Assembly (NCBI RefSeq): GCF_030283205.1
Contig: NZ_JASNWF010000016.1
Span: 176,018 to 240,017 of the forward strand
From: Actinomadura opuntiae
GTDB lineage: Bacteria; Actinomycetota; Actinomycetes; Streptosporangiales; Streptosporangiaceae
Length of the DNA stretch: 64,000 bases
Direction: 5' to 3'
In this document: positions 8,144 to 16,134 of the stretch, piece after piece
Layout: each line of letters starts with the position of its first letter
Position numbering within the stretch: the stretch's first letter is position 1
Made by a program: the position numbers and the translations under genes
Notes under the pieces: model-generated
Told to the model about the DNA's origin: nothing
Seen by the model: the letters and a program-made list of their open reading frames with translations, nothing else
Databases searched by the model: none

Positions 8144-8830
8144 ATGATGTTGCTCATGGACGGCGTGCGCGACCCCGGGGAGCAGCCGCAGGAGGACCGC
8201 GCGGGCGCCCGCGGGCCGCAGGGCGGCTGGTCCCCTCCCGACGTCATGGGGCGCCCGATCTGGCGGCTGCTGCTGCGCGGGCTCGGGGTGTACCTGCCGG
8301 GCTGGCGGACGCCCGAGACGGTGCTGCGGGTCCCCGGCGGCGCGACCGGGTTCGGCCCGCCCGCGTTCGTGGACGGCGACGCCGGTTTCGGGCTGCAGCT
8401 CCCGGACCGCCGCCGGGGCCTGGAGCCCGACCGGGAGATCTACGTGAGGGGCCGCGAGAACCCGAGCTTCGGCATCGTGGTGGCGGGCCCGGCCGAGGCG
8501 ATCGGCAGCCGGGTCGTGGACGCGGCGGTGCTGATGCGGTTCGCGCGGCGGCTGACGTTCGAGGAGCTGTTCGACACCGGCGACGCCGACTCGGTGCCGT
8601 ACGCGGTGCGCGGGGCGCGTGCGGTGGAGAACGTGGTGTTCCTCGACCGGGCCGCGGGCGTCGGCCTGTGCGCGGAGGTCGAGCCGGTGACGCGCGCCCT
8701 GCACTGCCCGCTGTACGTGCGGATCGGCGGCCCGGCGGAGCGGACGGTGCGGGCCTACGGCGTGGACGGCGCCCCGAGTGACGGCGCGGCCTACGGGGTG
8801 GAGGACCAGGCGGTCAGGTCCCACAGCTGA
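8144..8830 (+). CDS. Hypothetical protein
   Basis: An open frame of about 228 residues that I cannot assign to a family. It has no obvious signal peptide or membrane helix and is rich in Arg, Gly and Val. A segment PDREIYVRGRENPSFGIVVA stands out. Starts at ATG 8144, 8147 or 8156 (or TTG 8114) are possible and none has a good ribosome site, so the N-terminus is uncertain. The last 40 bp overlap the 3' end of the convergent coiled-coil gene. The coding call rests on frame-specific third-position GC and the absence of a better frame on the other strand. Confidence 0.55.
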   Translation: MMLLMDGVRDPGEQPQEDRAGARGPQGGWSPPDVMGRPIWRLLLRGLGVYLPGWRTPETVLRVPGGATGFGPPAFVDGDAGFGLQLPDRRRGLEPDREIYVRGRENPSFGIVVAGPAEAIGSRVVDAAVLMRFARRLTFEELFDTGDADSVPYAVRGARAVENVVFLDRAAGVGLCAEVEPVTRALHCPLYVRIGGPAERTVRAYGVDGAPSDGAAYGVEDQAVRSHS

Positions 8831-9999
8831 TGGGACGGCAGCCGCCGCAGCCGCTCGGTGGCGGAGGACGGGTCCCAGAACACCTCGTCGCTCTCCAGCT
8901 CCAGTGACTGCGCGGCGGTCAGCACCGCGCACAGCAGCTCGTCGCGGGTCCGGACGGCCATCAGCGGCCCGATCTGCGCCACCGCTCCCGAGCACTCCGA
9001 CAGGGTGCGCAGCAGCGCCTTGAGGGCCTCCTCGTCCTCGGGGGCGCGCGGGGGCTCCACGCCGGGCGGCAGGCCGGGCTCGACGCGGGCGAGGCCGCCG
9101 CGCCGGTCGCCGCCGTTGGCGCTGAGGCCGTTGCGCGGCGCCGCGCTTCCGGCCGAGATGAGCAGGGCGCTGAAGGCGCCGGCGAGGTCCTCGGCAGCCA
9201 GCCCGCCGAGGAAGTAGCGGCGCCGCTCGGGGGAGCCGGGCGCCGTGCCGTCGGTGCCCTCGGCCGTGCGGAACCGGACGTTCAGCCGGCTGGCCCGCAC
9301 GCACCGCTCGTACATCTCGGTGAGGATGTCGTCGAGCTGGTCGTCGCGCGTCCACAGCCGCCCGGTCGCGGTGACGGACGTCCCGCCGGGGTGCGTGCGC
9401 GGCCGGCCGGTCAGCGCGGCGGTGACGGTGTCGTCCAGTTCGCCCTCGGTGTACTGGAGCAGCTCGGTGACGACGTCCTCGACGTCCTCCAGCGTGCGGG
9501 TGAGGGTGCGCTGCAGTTCGAGGATCTCCTCGCCGCCGCGCTCCAGCTCGGCGAGCCGGTCCAGCGCGCCTTCGACCTGCCCGGCGACCGCCGCCGCGCC
9601 GGTGCTGGTCACCGAGCGCACCGACGTCTCGATCTCGCCGAGCTTGCGGCGCAGCGCGGTCAGCGTGATCCGCTGCTGCTCCAGGTCGTGCAGCCGGCCG
9701 GCCTGGACGCGCAGGTGCTCGTCGGCCTGGTGGACCCGCCCGGCCAGCTCCTCGACCTGCTCGCTGCTGTGCCGCAGCCGGCCGTCCAGCGCCGGCAGCA
9801 CGTCCTGCTTGACCCGCGACAGCTCGGCGGTGAGCTGCTCGCCGACCGTGACCAGCACGTTGTTCTGCTTGGTGACCTGCTCGTTCAGCTCGTCGACGCG
9901 GCGGGTGAACGCGGTGGCCTGGTTGCGGCTCTGGCGGCCCGCGTAGAGTTCCAGCGCCCCGACCACGACGCACAGCACCACCAGGATGACCGTCGTCAT
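8791..9999 (-). CDS. Membrane-anchored coiled-coil protein, function unknown
   Basis: This 402-residue protein starts at ATG 9999 with GAGGAG five bases upstream. Residues 1-20 (VILVVLCVVVGALELYAG) form a single N-terminal membrane anchor. Residues of about 30-190 are rich in heptad-like Leu/Val/Glu/Arg and should form long coiled coils. The C-terminal half is globular, with a Gly/Pro/Arg-rich linker near residues 285-320. There is no enzymatic motif. The layout recalls membrane-tethered scaffold proteins but matches no family I recognise with confidence. It lies just downstream of the seven-gene PknG/GlnX/GlnH operon on the same strand, separated by a 166-bp gap that probably holds its own promoter. 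Confidence 0.75.
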   Translation of the reverse strand: MTTVILVVLCVVVGALELYAGRQSRNQATAFTRRVDELNEQVTKQNNVLVTVGEQLTAELSRVKQDVLPALDGRLRHSSEQVEELAGRVHQADEHLRVQAGRLHDLEQQRITLTALRRKLGEIETSVRSVTSTGAAAVAGQVEGALDRLAELERGGEEILELQRTLTRTLEDVEDVVTELLQYTEGELDDTVTAALTGRPRTHPGGTSVTATGRLWTRDDQLDDILTEMYERCVRASRLNVRFRTAEGTDGTAPGSPERRRYFLGGLAAEDLAGAFSALLISAGSAAPRNGLSANGGDRRGGLARVEPGLPPGVEPPRAPEDEEALKALLRTLSECSGAVAQIGPLMAVRTRDELLCAVLTAAQSLELESDEVFWDPSSATERLRRLPSHQLWDLTAWSSTP

Positions 10000-10165
10000 G
10001 GCACTCCTCGGGCGGGGCGGTTCCTACCGGAATGGGTTTTGATCGCGACCATAACTTACGATCACGCGCGCCGACCGGAACTTACGTAACCGACTGATCT
10101 CAGTGACCGTCCGGTCTCATCCGCCCTTCATGCCACGCCACCGACGCCGTTGTGTGCTCGACCGG

Positions 10166-11062
10166 TTACGATTCGTCGCAGCCCTCGAACTGGGGCACGG
10201 TGGTGGTGACCTTCAACCCCGACGGGTCGAACCACTTGTGCAGCAGCCGCGGCGCGGTGCCGTCCTGGTACATCCCGGTGATCGCCTTGTTCACGGCCTC
10301 GCAGCCGTCCACGTCGTCCTTGCGCAGCCCGATGCCGTACGGCTCGTCCGAGAACGGCGCGTTGACGATCTTCACCTTGTGGCCCTGCCGGGCGGCCTGC
10401 GCGGCCAGGCCCGCCAGGATGAGGTCGTCGGTCGAGACGGCGTCGAGCCGGCCGGCGGTGAGCCCGGCGAGGCAGGCGGCGTACCCCTCGCTGGCGCCGA
10501 CGTCGGCGGGCCGCGCGGCGACGCCCATCTCGTCGCGGACGCGCGGGAACGACACCGACCCGGCGACCCGGCACAGCCGCTTTCCGGTCAGGCCGTGGAC
10601 GTTCTTCACCGCGGACGCGTCGGACTCCCGCACGAGGACGTCCTGGTGCGCGACGTAGTACGGCCCGGCGAACGCGACGTCCAGCTTCCGCTCGGGCGTG
10701 ATGGAGTAGCTGGCGACGACGAGGTCGACCTTGCCCGCCTTGATCAGGCTCTCGCGGGTCTTGGACGTCACCGGCGCGAAGCGGACGTGCGACCCGGTGA
10801 CGCCGAGCCGCCTGGCGACCTCCTTGGCGATGTCGATGTCGAAGCCCTCGTAGGTGCCGCCGGCCCGGGACCCGACGCCCGGCTGGTCGGTGTTGACGCC
10901 GATCGTCAGCTCGCTCTCGTGCGCGACGGACGACTCGCCCGCGTCGGCGATCCCGCACGCGGCCGCCGCCAGCGCCGTCCCGGCGGCCAGCAGCGCCGCC
11001 GCCGCGCGCCGGGCGCGCCCGTCCCGCCGCATCCCCATGGTCCTCATTCCGCGCGCTCTCAT
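10166..11062 (-). CDS. glnH: Glutamate/glutamine-type substrate-binding lipoprotein, GlnH-like
   Basis: This is a family-3 extracellular solute-binding protein of about 298 residues. A basic N-terminus, a hydrophobic alanine-rich stretch and a lipobox ending at Cys36 (AAAC) mark it as a lipoprotein. The mature part contains LTIGVNTDQPGVG, YEGFDIDIAKEVARRL and VDLVVASYSITPERK, typical of polar amino-acid binding proteins. ATG 11062 overlaps the stop of the GlnX-like gene (ATGA); GTG 11071 is an alternative. No amino-acid permease or ATPase is nearby. As in the mycobacterial pknG-glnX-glnH locus, it probably senses external glutamate/aspartate for GlnX rather than feeding a transporter. That role is transferred from the family and gene order. 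Confidence 0.88.
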   Translation of the reverse strand: MRARGMRTMGMRRDGRARRAAAALLAAGTALAAAACGIADAGESSVAHESELTIGVNTDQPGVGSRAGGTYEGFDIDIAKEVARRLGVTGSHVRFAPVTSKTRESLIKAGKVDLVVASYSITPERKLDVAFAGPYYVAHQDVLVRESDASAVKNVHGLTGKRLCRVAGSVSFPRVRDEMGVAARPADVGASEGYAACLAGLTAGRLDAVSTDDLILAGLAAQAARQGHKVKIVNAPFSDEPYGIGLRKDDVDGCEAVNKAITGMYQDGTAPRLLHKWFDPSGLKVTTTVPQFEGCDES

Positions 11063-12600
11063 CTCTGCCACCGGTACTCGGCCAGGCGCGGCCGCACCCC
11101 GAGGAGCGCGAGCGCGACGATGACGACGCCCGCGACGGGCAGCACCGCGTACCAGCCGCGCGTGCCGTGCTCGCCGTCCTCGACGGCCTGGTCGAAGGCG
11201 GCGTGGTGGATGCCGATCAGGGCGTGCATGTCCTTGTCGTAGCGGGCGAAGTCGGCGGTGGCCGCGCCGCGCGCCGCGATGGCCTCCTCGCGCCGCCCGC
11301 CGTCGGCGAGCTCGCGCATCCGGTGGTCGTTGAGCTGGACCCTCTGGTAGTCCGCCAGGACGCGGTTGAGCGCGGCATCGGTGTTCACGGGCCGGGCGAG
11401 GTCATCGACCCGGCCGGCCTCCGCGCCGAGGAAGCCGAGGAACGGCGCGCGTCCCCCATCGGCTGACAGCCCCTTCTGCACGGCCGCGTTGTACTCGTCG
11501 AGGCTCCCGGCCTTCAGGTACAGGATCGTCTGCGACTTCTGCAGATAGACCTGCTCGTAGGTGTCGGCGCGGTCCGGGTCGAGCAGGAAGCGCGTCTCGT
11601 CGGCGTTCGCGCTGTTGCCGATGGCGCGCGCCCGCGACAGCGACAGGATCGGGTCGAAGCCCTGCTCCTTCGCCCGGCGCAGGTCGTCGGCCTGCCCGGC
11701 GAGCATCGCGGCGCAGGAGGCGACGAGCGCCAGCGCGCCGAGCGTGGCGAGTGCCAGGCCCGGGTTCAGCAGACGCCGGAAGCGCCGCGCCAGGTACACC
11801 TGGAGCCCGGCCAGGACGGCCAGCAGGGCGACCCCGGCGACGATGACCCACACCGCGCCCGTCCGGACGTCGGACCGCTTGTCCTCGTAGGTGTGCCGGA
11901 CGAGGGTGCCGTTGTCGAGCGTGAGGTTGTACGCCTTCGGCAGCAGGTCGAGCTTCATCATGTCGGTCGCCTGCCGGTACACGTCCAGCACGCGCTGCGG
12001 CGGACGTCCCGACGTGCGGGTGGACTGCTGGTCGAGCAGCAGTGCCTGCGAGGCGAGCCGCTCATAGCGGCCGAGCCCGTCCAGCAGCTCGCGGGCCGTG
12101 TTGTCCTCGGTGGTCTCGTCGGCCAGCTTCGCGGCCTTCAGCAGCGCGTCGCCGGCCTTCTGCCGGTCCTGGTCGTAGCGGGCCAGCGCCTGGTCGCGCC
12201 CGCCGCCCTGCGCGTCGCCGGCGAGCAGCGCGTTGGCGAGCTGGGCGTCCATGTCCGACAGCTGGAAGTACATGTCGCCGGTCGCGACGACCTGCGGACC
12301 GGCGTCGTGCCCGATCACCCGGACGCCGTCGCGGGCGTCGCCGACCGCGGTCCAGGCGACCGCCAGCAGGACCAGGAGCACCACGGCGACCACGGCGGTC
12401 AGCGCGCGGATCCGGCCGGCGACGGTGCGCGGCAGGAACCGTGCGATACCCGTGGGCTCCGCGGCGTCCGCGCGTCGCGGCCGCCGCGGGCGCCGCGACG
12501 ACCGCGGCTCTGGCGGGGCGAAGGCGCCCGCGGCGGGCGCGGCGGGACGTCCGGACGGTGGGCCCGGCGGTCCCGCCGGCGCCTGCTGGACGGCCGTCAT
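11059..12600 (-). CDS. glnX: GlnX-like membrane sensor protein
   Basis: This 513-residue protein starts at ATG 12600 (ATGA overlap with the FHA gene). The order is a Pro/Arg-rich cytoplasmic N-terminus (1-60), a membrane helix at about 66-86, an extracellular helical domain to about 245, two closely spaced helices (VWVIVAGVALLAVLAGLQVYL and ALATLGALALVASCAAMLAG), a second extracellular helical domain, and a last helix before a short cytoplasmic tail. Four helices with two periplasmic-side helical domains is the layout of mycobacterial GlnX. There, GlnX relays amino-acid occupancy of GlnH to the kinase PknG. The adjacent GlnH-like and PknG-like genes support the same relay here. Primary sequence alone would be weak evidence, so the call leans on topology and context. 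Confidence 0.8.
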   Translation of the reverse strand: MTAVQQAPAGPPGPPSGRPAAPAAGAFAPPEPRSSRRPRRPRRADAAEPTGIARFLPRTVAGRIRALTAVVAVVLLVLLAVAWTAVGDARDGVRVIGHDAGPQVVATGDMYFQLSDMDAQLANALLAGDAQGGGRDQALARYDQDRQKAGDALLKAAKLADETTEDNTARELLDGLGRYERLASQALLLDQQSTRTSGRPPQRVLDVYRQATDMMKLDLLPKAYNLTLDNGTLVRHTYEDKRSDVRTGAVWVIVAGVALLAVLAGLQVYLARRFRRLLNPGLALATLGALALVASCAAMLAGQADDLRRAKEQGFDPILSLSRARAIGNSANADETRFLLDPDRADTYEQVYLQKSQTILYLKAGSLDEYNAAVQKGLSADGGRAPFLGFLGAEAGRVDDLARPVNTDAALNRVLADYQRVQLNDHRMRELADGGRREEAIAARGAATADFARYDKDMHALIGIHHAAFDQAVEDGEHGTRGWYAVLPVAGVVIVALALLGVRPRLAEYRWQR

Positions 12601-13394
12601 ATCGCCTCGTCTCGGGTCAGCGTGATGGTGGTCCAGGCGCCGACGTGGATGCGGTCGCCCGCGGACACCGGGACCTCCACGTTCAGCGGGATCGGCTCGA
12701 TGGAGCCGTTCAGGCACGTCCGGTTCGTGGAACCGGGGTCGACGAGCGTCCACGTGCCATTCGGCTTGGCCAGCAGCACCGCGTGGACGTGCGAGACGCC
12801 CGGGTCCTCCGGCGGCTCGTGCAGGTCGATCTCCGGCGGGGACGCCTGCGCCGAGCTCCGCCGCCCGATGCGGACCTGCCGGCCGCTGAGCGGGATCCGC
12901 CGCTCCGGCGCGTAGGGCGGGAACGCCAGCGACGCCGAGTCGGGCCCCTCCTCGGCGATGACCGCGTTGTAGTACTCGCGGTCGGCCACGACCACGGCCG
13001 TCCAGCCCGTCGCGCCGGGCACGGGAGGCGCCGGGACGGGCGGAGCCGGAACCGGGGGCGCGGGCACCGGCGGTGCGGGCACGGGCGGGGCCGGGACGGG
13101 CGGCGCGGGCACCGGCGGAGCCGGAACCGGCGGGGCGGGAACGGGCGGCAGCGGAACGGGCGACGAGGGCGGGGTCGGCCGGCCGCCGCCGGCCACGAAG
13201 TCGTATCCGCAGATCTCGCAGAACCGGTCGGTGCCGGGCTCGCCGCAGTCCGGGCAGGGCCGCTCCCCGCCGCCACCGGTCGGCCCCGGGACGGGCGGGG
13301 ACGCGGGAGCGGGCGCGGAGCCGCCGATGAGCGCGCCGCACTCGTCGCAGTAGTCGGTGGCCTGGGACGTGTGTCCGCTGGGGCAGATCGCCAT
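12597..13394 (-). CDS. Zinc-ribbon, proline-rich FHA-domain protein
   Basis: This 265-residue protein starts two bases after the vWA stop. Two short zinc-binding segments open it: Cys4/His8/Cys16/Cys19, then Cys47/Cys50/Cys59/Cys62. A rigid linker follows with eight PVPAP repeats (residues about 84-123). The C-terminal half is an FHA domain: the key segments are RQVRIGRRS, then HAVLLAKPNGTWTLVDPGST with NRTCLNG. FHA domains bind phosphothreonine, so this is the likely phospho-reader of the neighbouring PknG-like kinase, analogous to GarA in mycobacteria. It lacks the small GarA layout and the acidic N-terminal ETTS segment, so a different output is expected. Confidence 0.88.
   Translation of the reverse strand: MAICPSGHTSQATDYCDECGALIGGSAPAPASPPVPGPTGGGGERPCPDCGEPGTDRFCEICGYDFVAGGGRPTPPSSPVPLPPVPAPPVPAPPVPAPPVPAPPVPAPPVPAPPVPAPPVPAPPVPGATGWTAVVVADREYYNAVIAEEGPDSASLAFPPYAPERRIPLSGRQVRIGRRSSAQASPPEIDLHEPPEDPGVSHVHAVLLAKPNGTWTLVDPGSTNRTCLNGSIEPIPLNVEVPVSAGDRIHVGAWTTITLTRDEAI
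13026..13160. repeat. Degenerate 15-bp tandem repeat encoding PVPAP
   Basis: Nine consecutive 15-bp units (PVPLP followed by eight PVPAP) form the linker of the FHA protein. Codon choice varies between units, so the protein repeat is kept while the DNA has drifted. This points to selection on linker length or stiffness. It is coding, not a CRISPR. Confidence 0.85.
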
Positions 13395-13396
13395 GC

Positions 13397-14752
13397 TCAG
13401 CCCTCGCCCCGCCGCGTCGTCACGGTCTCGTCCTTGCGCGTCGTCGGGGTCCCGGCACCGCGGGTCCGGACGGTCTTGGTGGACCGGGTGTCGAGCGTCA
13501 TCTCGTCCGCCTTGTCCACGTCGCGGCGCAGCCGGACGGTCCCGGTCGCCGCGTCGACGACGTCCACGACCCGGCGCAGCAGCGAGGTGATCTCCTCGTT
13601 GCCGGCCTGGTCGGCCAGCACCACCGCGCGGCCGAGCCGCGCCGTCGCGGTGTCGGTGTCGCCCTTGGCGCGCGCCTCGAGGCCCTCCTGGATGGCCTGC
13701 GCCAGCTCCGCCTGCCCGGTGTAGTCGGCGACCCGCGGGTTGATCTTGGTGGAGAGCGCCTCGTCGTCGGTCCACTGCGCGAGCACGTTGCCGGTCGCCA
13801 GCACCTGCGCCTCCTCACCGGGCGCCCCCGGCACGACCAGCTTCACCCACGCGGCGCGCACCTCCTTGCCGACCTCGCCGGGCGGCACCTCCACGCAGAC
13901 GTGGTAGTCGCGGCTCTCCGCGCCCCAGGCGCCGAGCGGGTAGTCGCCCGCCTGCGGCGCGGACTCCACGCGCTTGTCGCTCAGGTCGTCCACCGACGGC
14001 ATGACCTGCTTGACGAACCTCAGCGTCGCGGTCTTCGGCGTCCACACGCGCAGCGCGACGTCGGCGACGGCCTTGCCCATCGCCGCCTCGGTCATCGCCC
14101 GGAAGTCGGCCGCGAGGTCGTTGGTGTCGCGGATGAACTCGACGCTGCCGAGCAGCGCGGAGGCGATCCGGCGCAGCTCGGCGACCTCCCAGTCGGTGCC
14201 GATGCCGCGGCAGTCGCAGACGAACCGCCCCGCGCAGCGGGCCAGCGCGGCGTTCAGCTGGTCGGGCGTCTCGTGCTGGTTCTTGCCGTCGGTCAGCAGG
14301 ATCGCCTGCCGGACGGCGCCCTGCCGGGCGTCGAAGATCTCGTCGGCGAGCCGCAGCCACGACCCGATCGCGGTGCCGCCGGACGCCTTCAGCCGCCCCA
14401 GCTCCTGCCTGGCCCGCCGCCGGTTGTCCTCGGTGGCCTTCACCAGGCCGGGCTGCTGCGGGAAGACCATCGACGCCGCGTTGGAACCGGAGACGATCGC
14501 GAAGTCGACGCCGTCGCGCAGGGTGTCCACCGCGGTCTGCGCGGCGGCGACCGCCGCGCGCAGCTTGCTGTCGGGGTAGGACATCGAGCCGGACGTGTCG
14601 ATGATGATCACCACCGCGGCGTCCACCGCGGACGGCGACGGCAGCGCCGGGCCGGTCGCCTCGACGGACACGACGGCGTGCACCTCGCGGCCGCCCGCGG
14701 GCAGGTACTTGTTCTGGTCGACCTTGACGGTGAATTGCGGCTGCTCGCTCAT
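13397..14752 (-). CDS. vWA-domain protein of the PknG/GlnX operon
   Basis: This 451-residue cytoplasmic protein (no signal peptide or membrane helix) starts at ATG 14752, overlapping the phosphatase stop by 4 bp. After about 45 residues of beta strand comes a von Willebrand A domain. It has a complete metal-ion-dependent adhesion site start (IIIDTSGSM, Asp52-x-Ser54-x-Ser56), the ASGGTAIGSWL threonine loop and LLTDGKNQ. The C-terminal part holds beta-rich and helical segments with LAQAIQEGLEARAKGDTDTA, resembling the C-terminal region of actinobacterial vWA proteins linked to Ser/Thr kinase loci. It ends in a Thr/Arg-rich tail (TRSTKTVRTRGAGTPTTRK) that could be a phosphorylation target for the kinase and a ligand for the FHA protein; this is inference. 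Confidence 0.85.
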   Translation of the reverse strand: MSEQPQFTVKVDQNKYLPAGGREVHAVVSVEATGPALPSPSAVDAAVVIIIDTSGSMSYPDSKLRAAVAAAQTAVDTLRDGVDFAIVSGSNAASMVFPQQPGLVKATEDNRRRARQELGRLKASGGTAIGSWLRLADEIFDARQGAVRQAILLTDGKNQHETPDQLNAALARCAGRFVCDCRGIGTDWEVAELRRIASALLGSVEFIRDTNDLAADFRAMTEAAMGKAVADVALRVWTPKTATLRFVKQVMPSVDDLSDKRVESAPQAGDYPLGAWGAESRDYHVCVEVPPGEVGKEVRAAWVKLVVPGAPGEEAQVLATGNVLAQWTDDEALSTKINPRVADYTGQAELAQAIQEGLEARAKGDTDTATARLGRAVVLADQAGNEEITSLLRRVVDVVDAATGTVRLRRDVDKADEMTLDTRSTKTVRTRGAGTPTTRKDETVTTRRGEG

Positions 14753-16134
14753 CGGTGCTGCTCCGTGCTCTCGGGTGGCGTGCGCGGGGGGACTGGGGGA
14801 GAGGGGAAGGGGACCACCGCGACGGTGATGTTGTCGCGCCCGCCGGCCTCGAGGGCGTGCTGGACGAGCGCCCGCGCGGCGCCGAGCGGATCGGCGGCCG
14901 GATCGGGCCGCTCCCCGCCCGCCGAGCCGTCCGCCGAGCCGTCTGCGGTGCCTTCCGCGGTGCCTTCCGCCGGGCCGCCCGCAGCGCCGTCCGGCCCGCC
15001 GAGGAGGGCCGCCAGGTCGGCGGCGGCCGGGAAGTAGTTCCACAGGCCGTCGCTGCACACCAGCAGCGTGCCGGGGCCGGTCGGGCGGAACGTCGCGACG
15101 TGCGGCCGGACCTCGCCCGCGTCCGCGCCCAGCCAGGCGGTGATGACGTGCGCGTTCGGGTGCGCCTCCGCCTCCGCCTCGGTCAGCGAGCCCTGCGCCA
15201 CCATGATCGCGGCCCAGGAGTCGTCCTCGGTGAGCTGCCGGGACGGGCCCAGCTCGGCCATGTCGCCCGTGTTCGGCTCGGTGTCGCCGCCCGCGTCGCC
15301 GTCGCCCGCGCCGTCGGGCCTGGTCGCGTCCGGCTGCGTGTCCTCCAGGCGGCCGTCGGCCGTCGCGCCCTCCTGCGCGGACAGCCAGTAGGCGCGGCTG
15401 TCGCCGACCCACCCGACCGTCAGCGTCGCACCGCGCGTCACCGCCGACACGTACGTGCACGACGGCGCCTCGGACGGGGACGCGGCGAGCGCCGCGACCG
15501 CACCGGCCGCCTTCAGCGCCGCCGCGCGGGTCGCCTCCTCCGGGTCCTCGCCGGCGTCCAGCAGCGCCGCCAGCTCGGCCGCGGCGGTGTCGGCCGCCGC
15601 GCGGGACGCCTCGTCCGGACGCTGCGAGGAGCCGACCCCGTCCGACACGACCGCCACGATGCCGGCGGCGTGCGCGGCGAGGGCGAGCGCGTCCTCGTTG
15701 CGGCTGTAGCGCCGGCCGCGGTCGCTGGCCCCGGCCGCCGCGAGCGCGCCCGAGCCGTCGGCCCCGGACCCGTCCGGGCTCCCGGCCGCCGGAAGGCTGA
15801 TCTCCACATGGTCGCGCTCGGCGGGCTGCCGCACGCCGCAGCGCTCGCAGTAGCCGTCGGCGTCGATCGCCGCGCCACCGCATTCCGGACAGGGACGCCC
15901 GGCCGCCCGGCGCCGCGCGAGCGAGGCGGAACTCTGCCGAATCGTCGCGCCCTCGCGCGGAGGCACGCCGCTCTCGCCGGGAACGGCGGGCGGCGGGTCG
16001 CCGAGCTTGTGCCCGCAGTTCTCGCAGAACACGTACCCCGGGTAGACGATCTCCTTGCACGCGGGGCAGGTCGGCTCGGCCGGCTTGGCGGCGGCGTTGT
16101 CGATGTCGGGGCCGATGGTGGGCTCGTCGGTCAC
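14749..16134 (-). CDS. PP2C-family serine/threonine phosphatase with zinc ribbons
   Basis: This 461-residue protein starts at GTG 16134, overlapping the kinase stop (GTGA). Two zinc ribbons precede the catalytic domain: the first is Cys23/Cys26/Cys37/Cys40 and the second is CPECGG with DGYCERCG. The PP2C signatures follow in order: ASDRGRRYSRNEDAL, VVSDGVGSS, VGDSRAYWL, LVCSDGLWNYF and GGRDNITVAVV. These supply the metal-binding aspartates, so the enzyme should be active. It contains acidic low-complexity insertions (for example DATRPDGAGDGDAGGD and GTAEGTADGSADGSAG). It probably reverses phosphorylation by the PknG-like kinase encoded just upstream. The shared zinc ribbons in kinase, phosphatase and FHA protein suggest a common docking or redox/metal-sensing surface. 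Confidence 0.92.
   Translation of the reverse strand: MTDEPTIGPDIDNAAAKPAEPTCPACKEIVYPGYVFCENCGHKLGDPPPAVPGESGVPPREGATIRQSSASLARRRAAGRPCPECGGAAIDADGYCERCGVRQPAERDHVEISLPAAGSPDGSGADGSGALAAAGASDRGRRYSRNEDALALAAHAAGIVAVVSDGVGSSQRPDEASRAAADTAAAELAALLDAGEDPEEATRAAALKAAGAVAALAASPSEAPSCTYVSAVTRGATLTVGWVGDSRAYWLSAQEGATADGRLEDTQPDATRPDGAGDGDAGGDTEPNTGDMAELGPSRQLTEDDSWAAIMVAQGSLTEAEAEAHPNAHVITAWLGADAGEVRPHVATFRPTGPGTLLVCSDGLWNYFPAAADLAALLGGPDGAAGGPAEGTAEGTADGSADGSAGGERPDPAADPLGAARALVQHALEAGGRDNITVAVVPFPSPPVPPRTPPESTEQHR

Noticed and set aside
13026..13160. CRISPR-like tandem repeats
   Set aside because: Units are 15 bp, contiguous, degenerate and in frame, encoding PVPAP in the FHA protein; there are no spacers.
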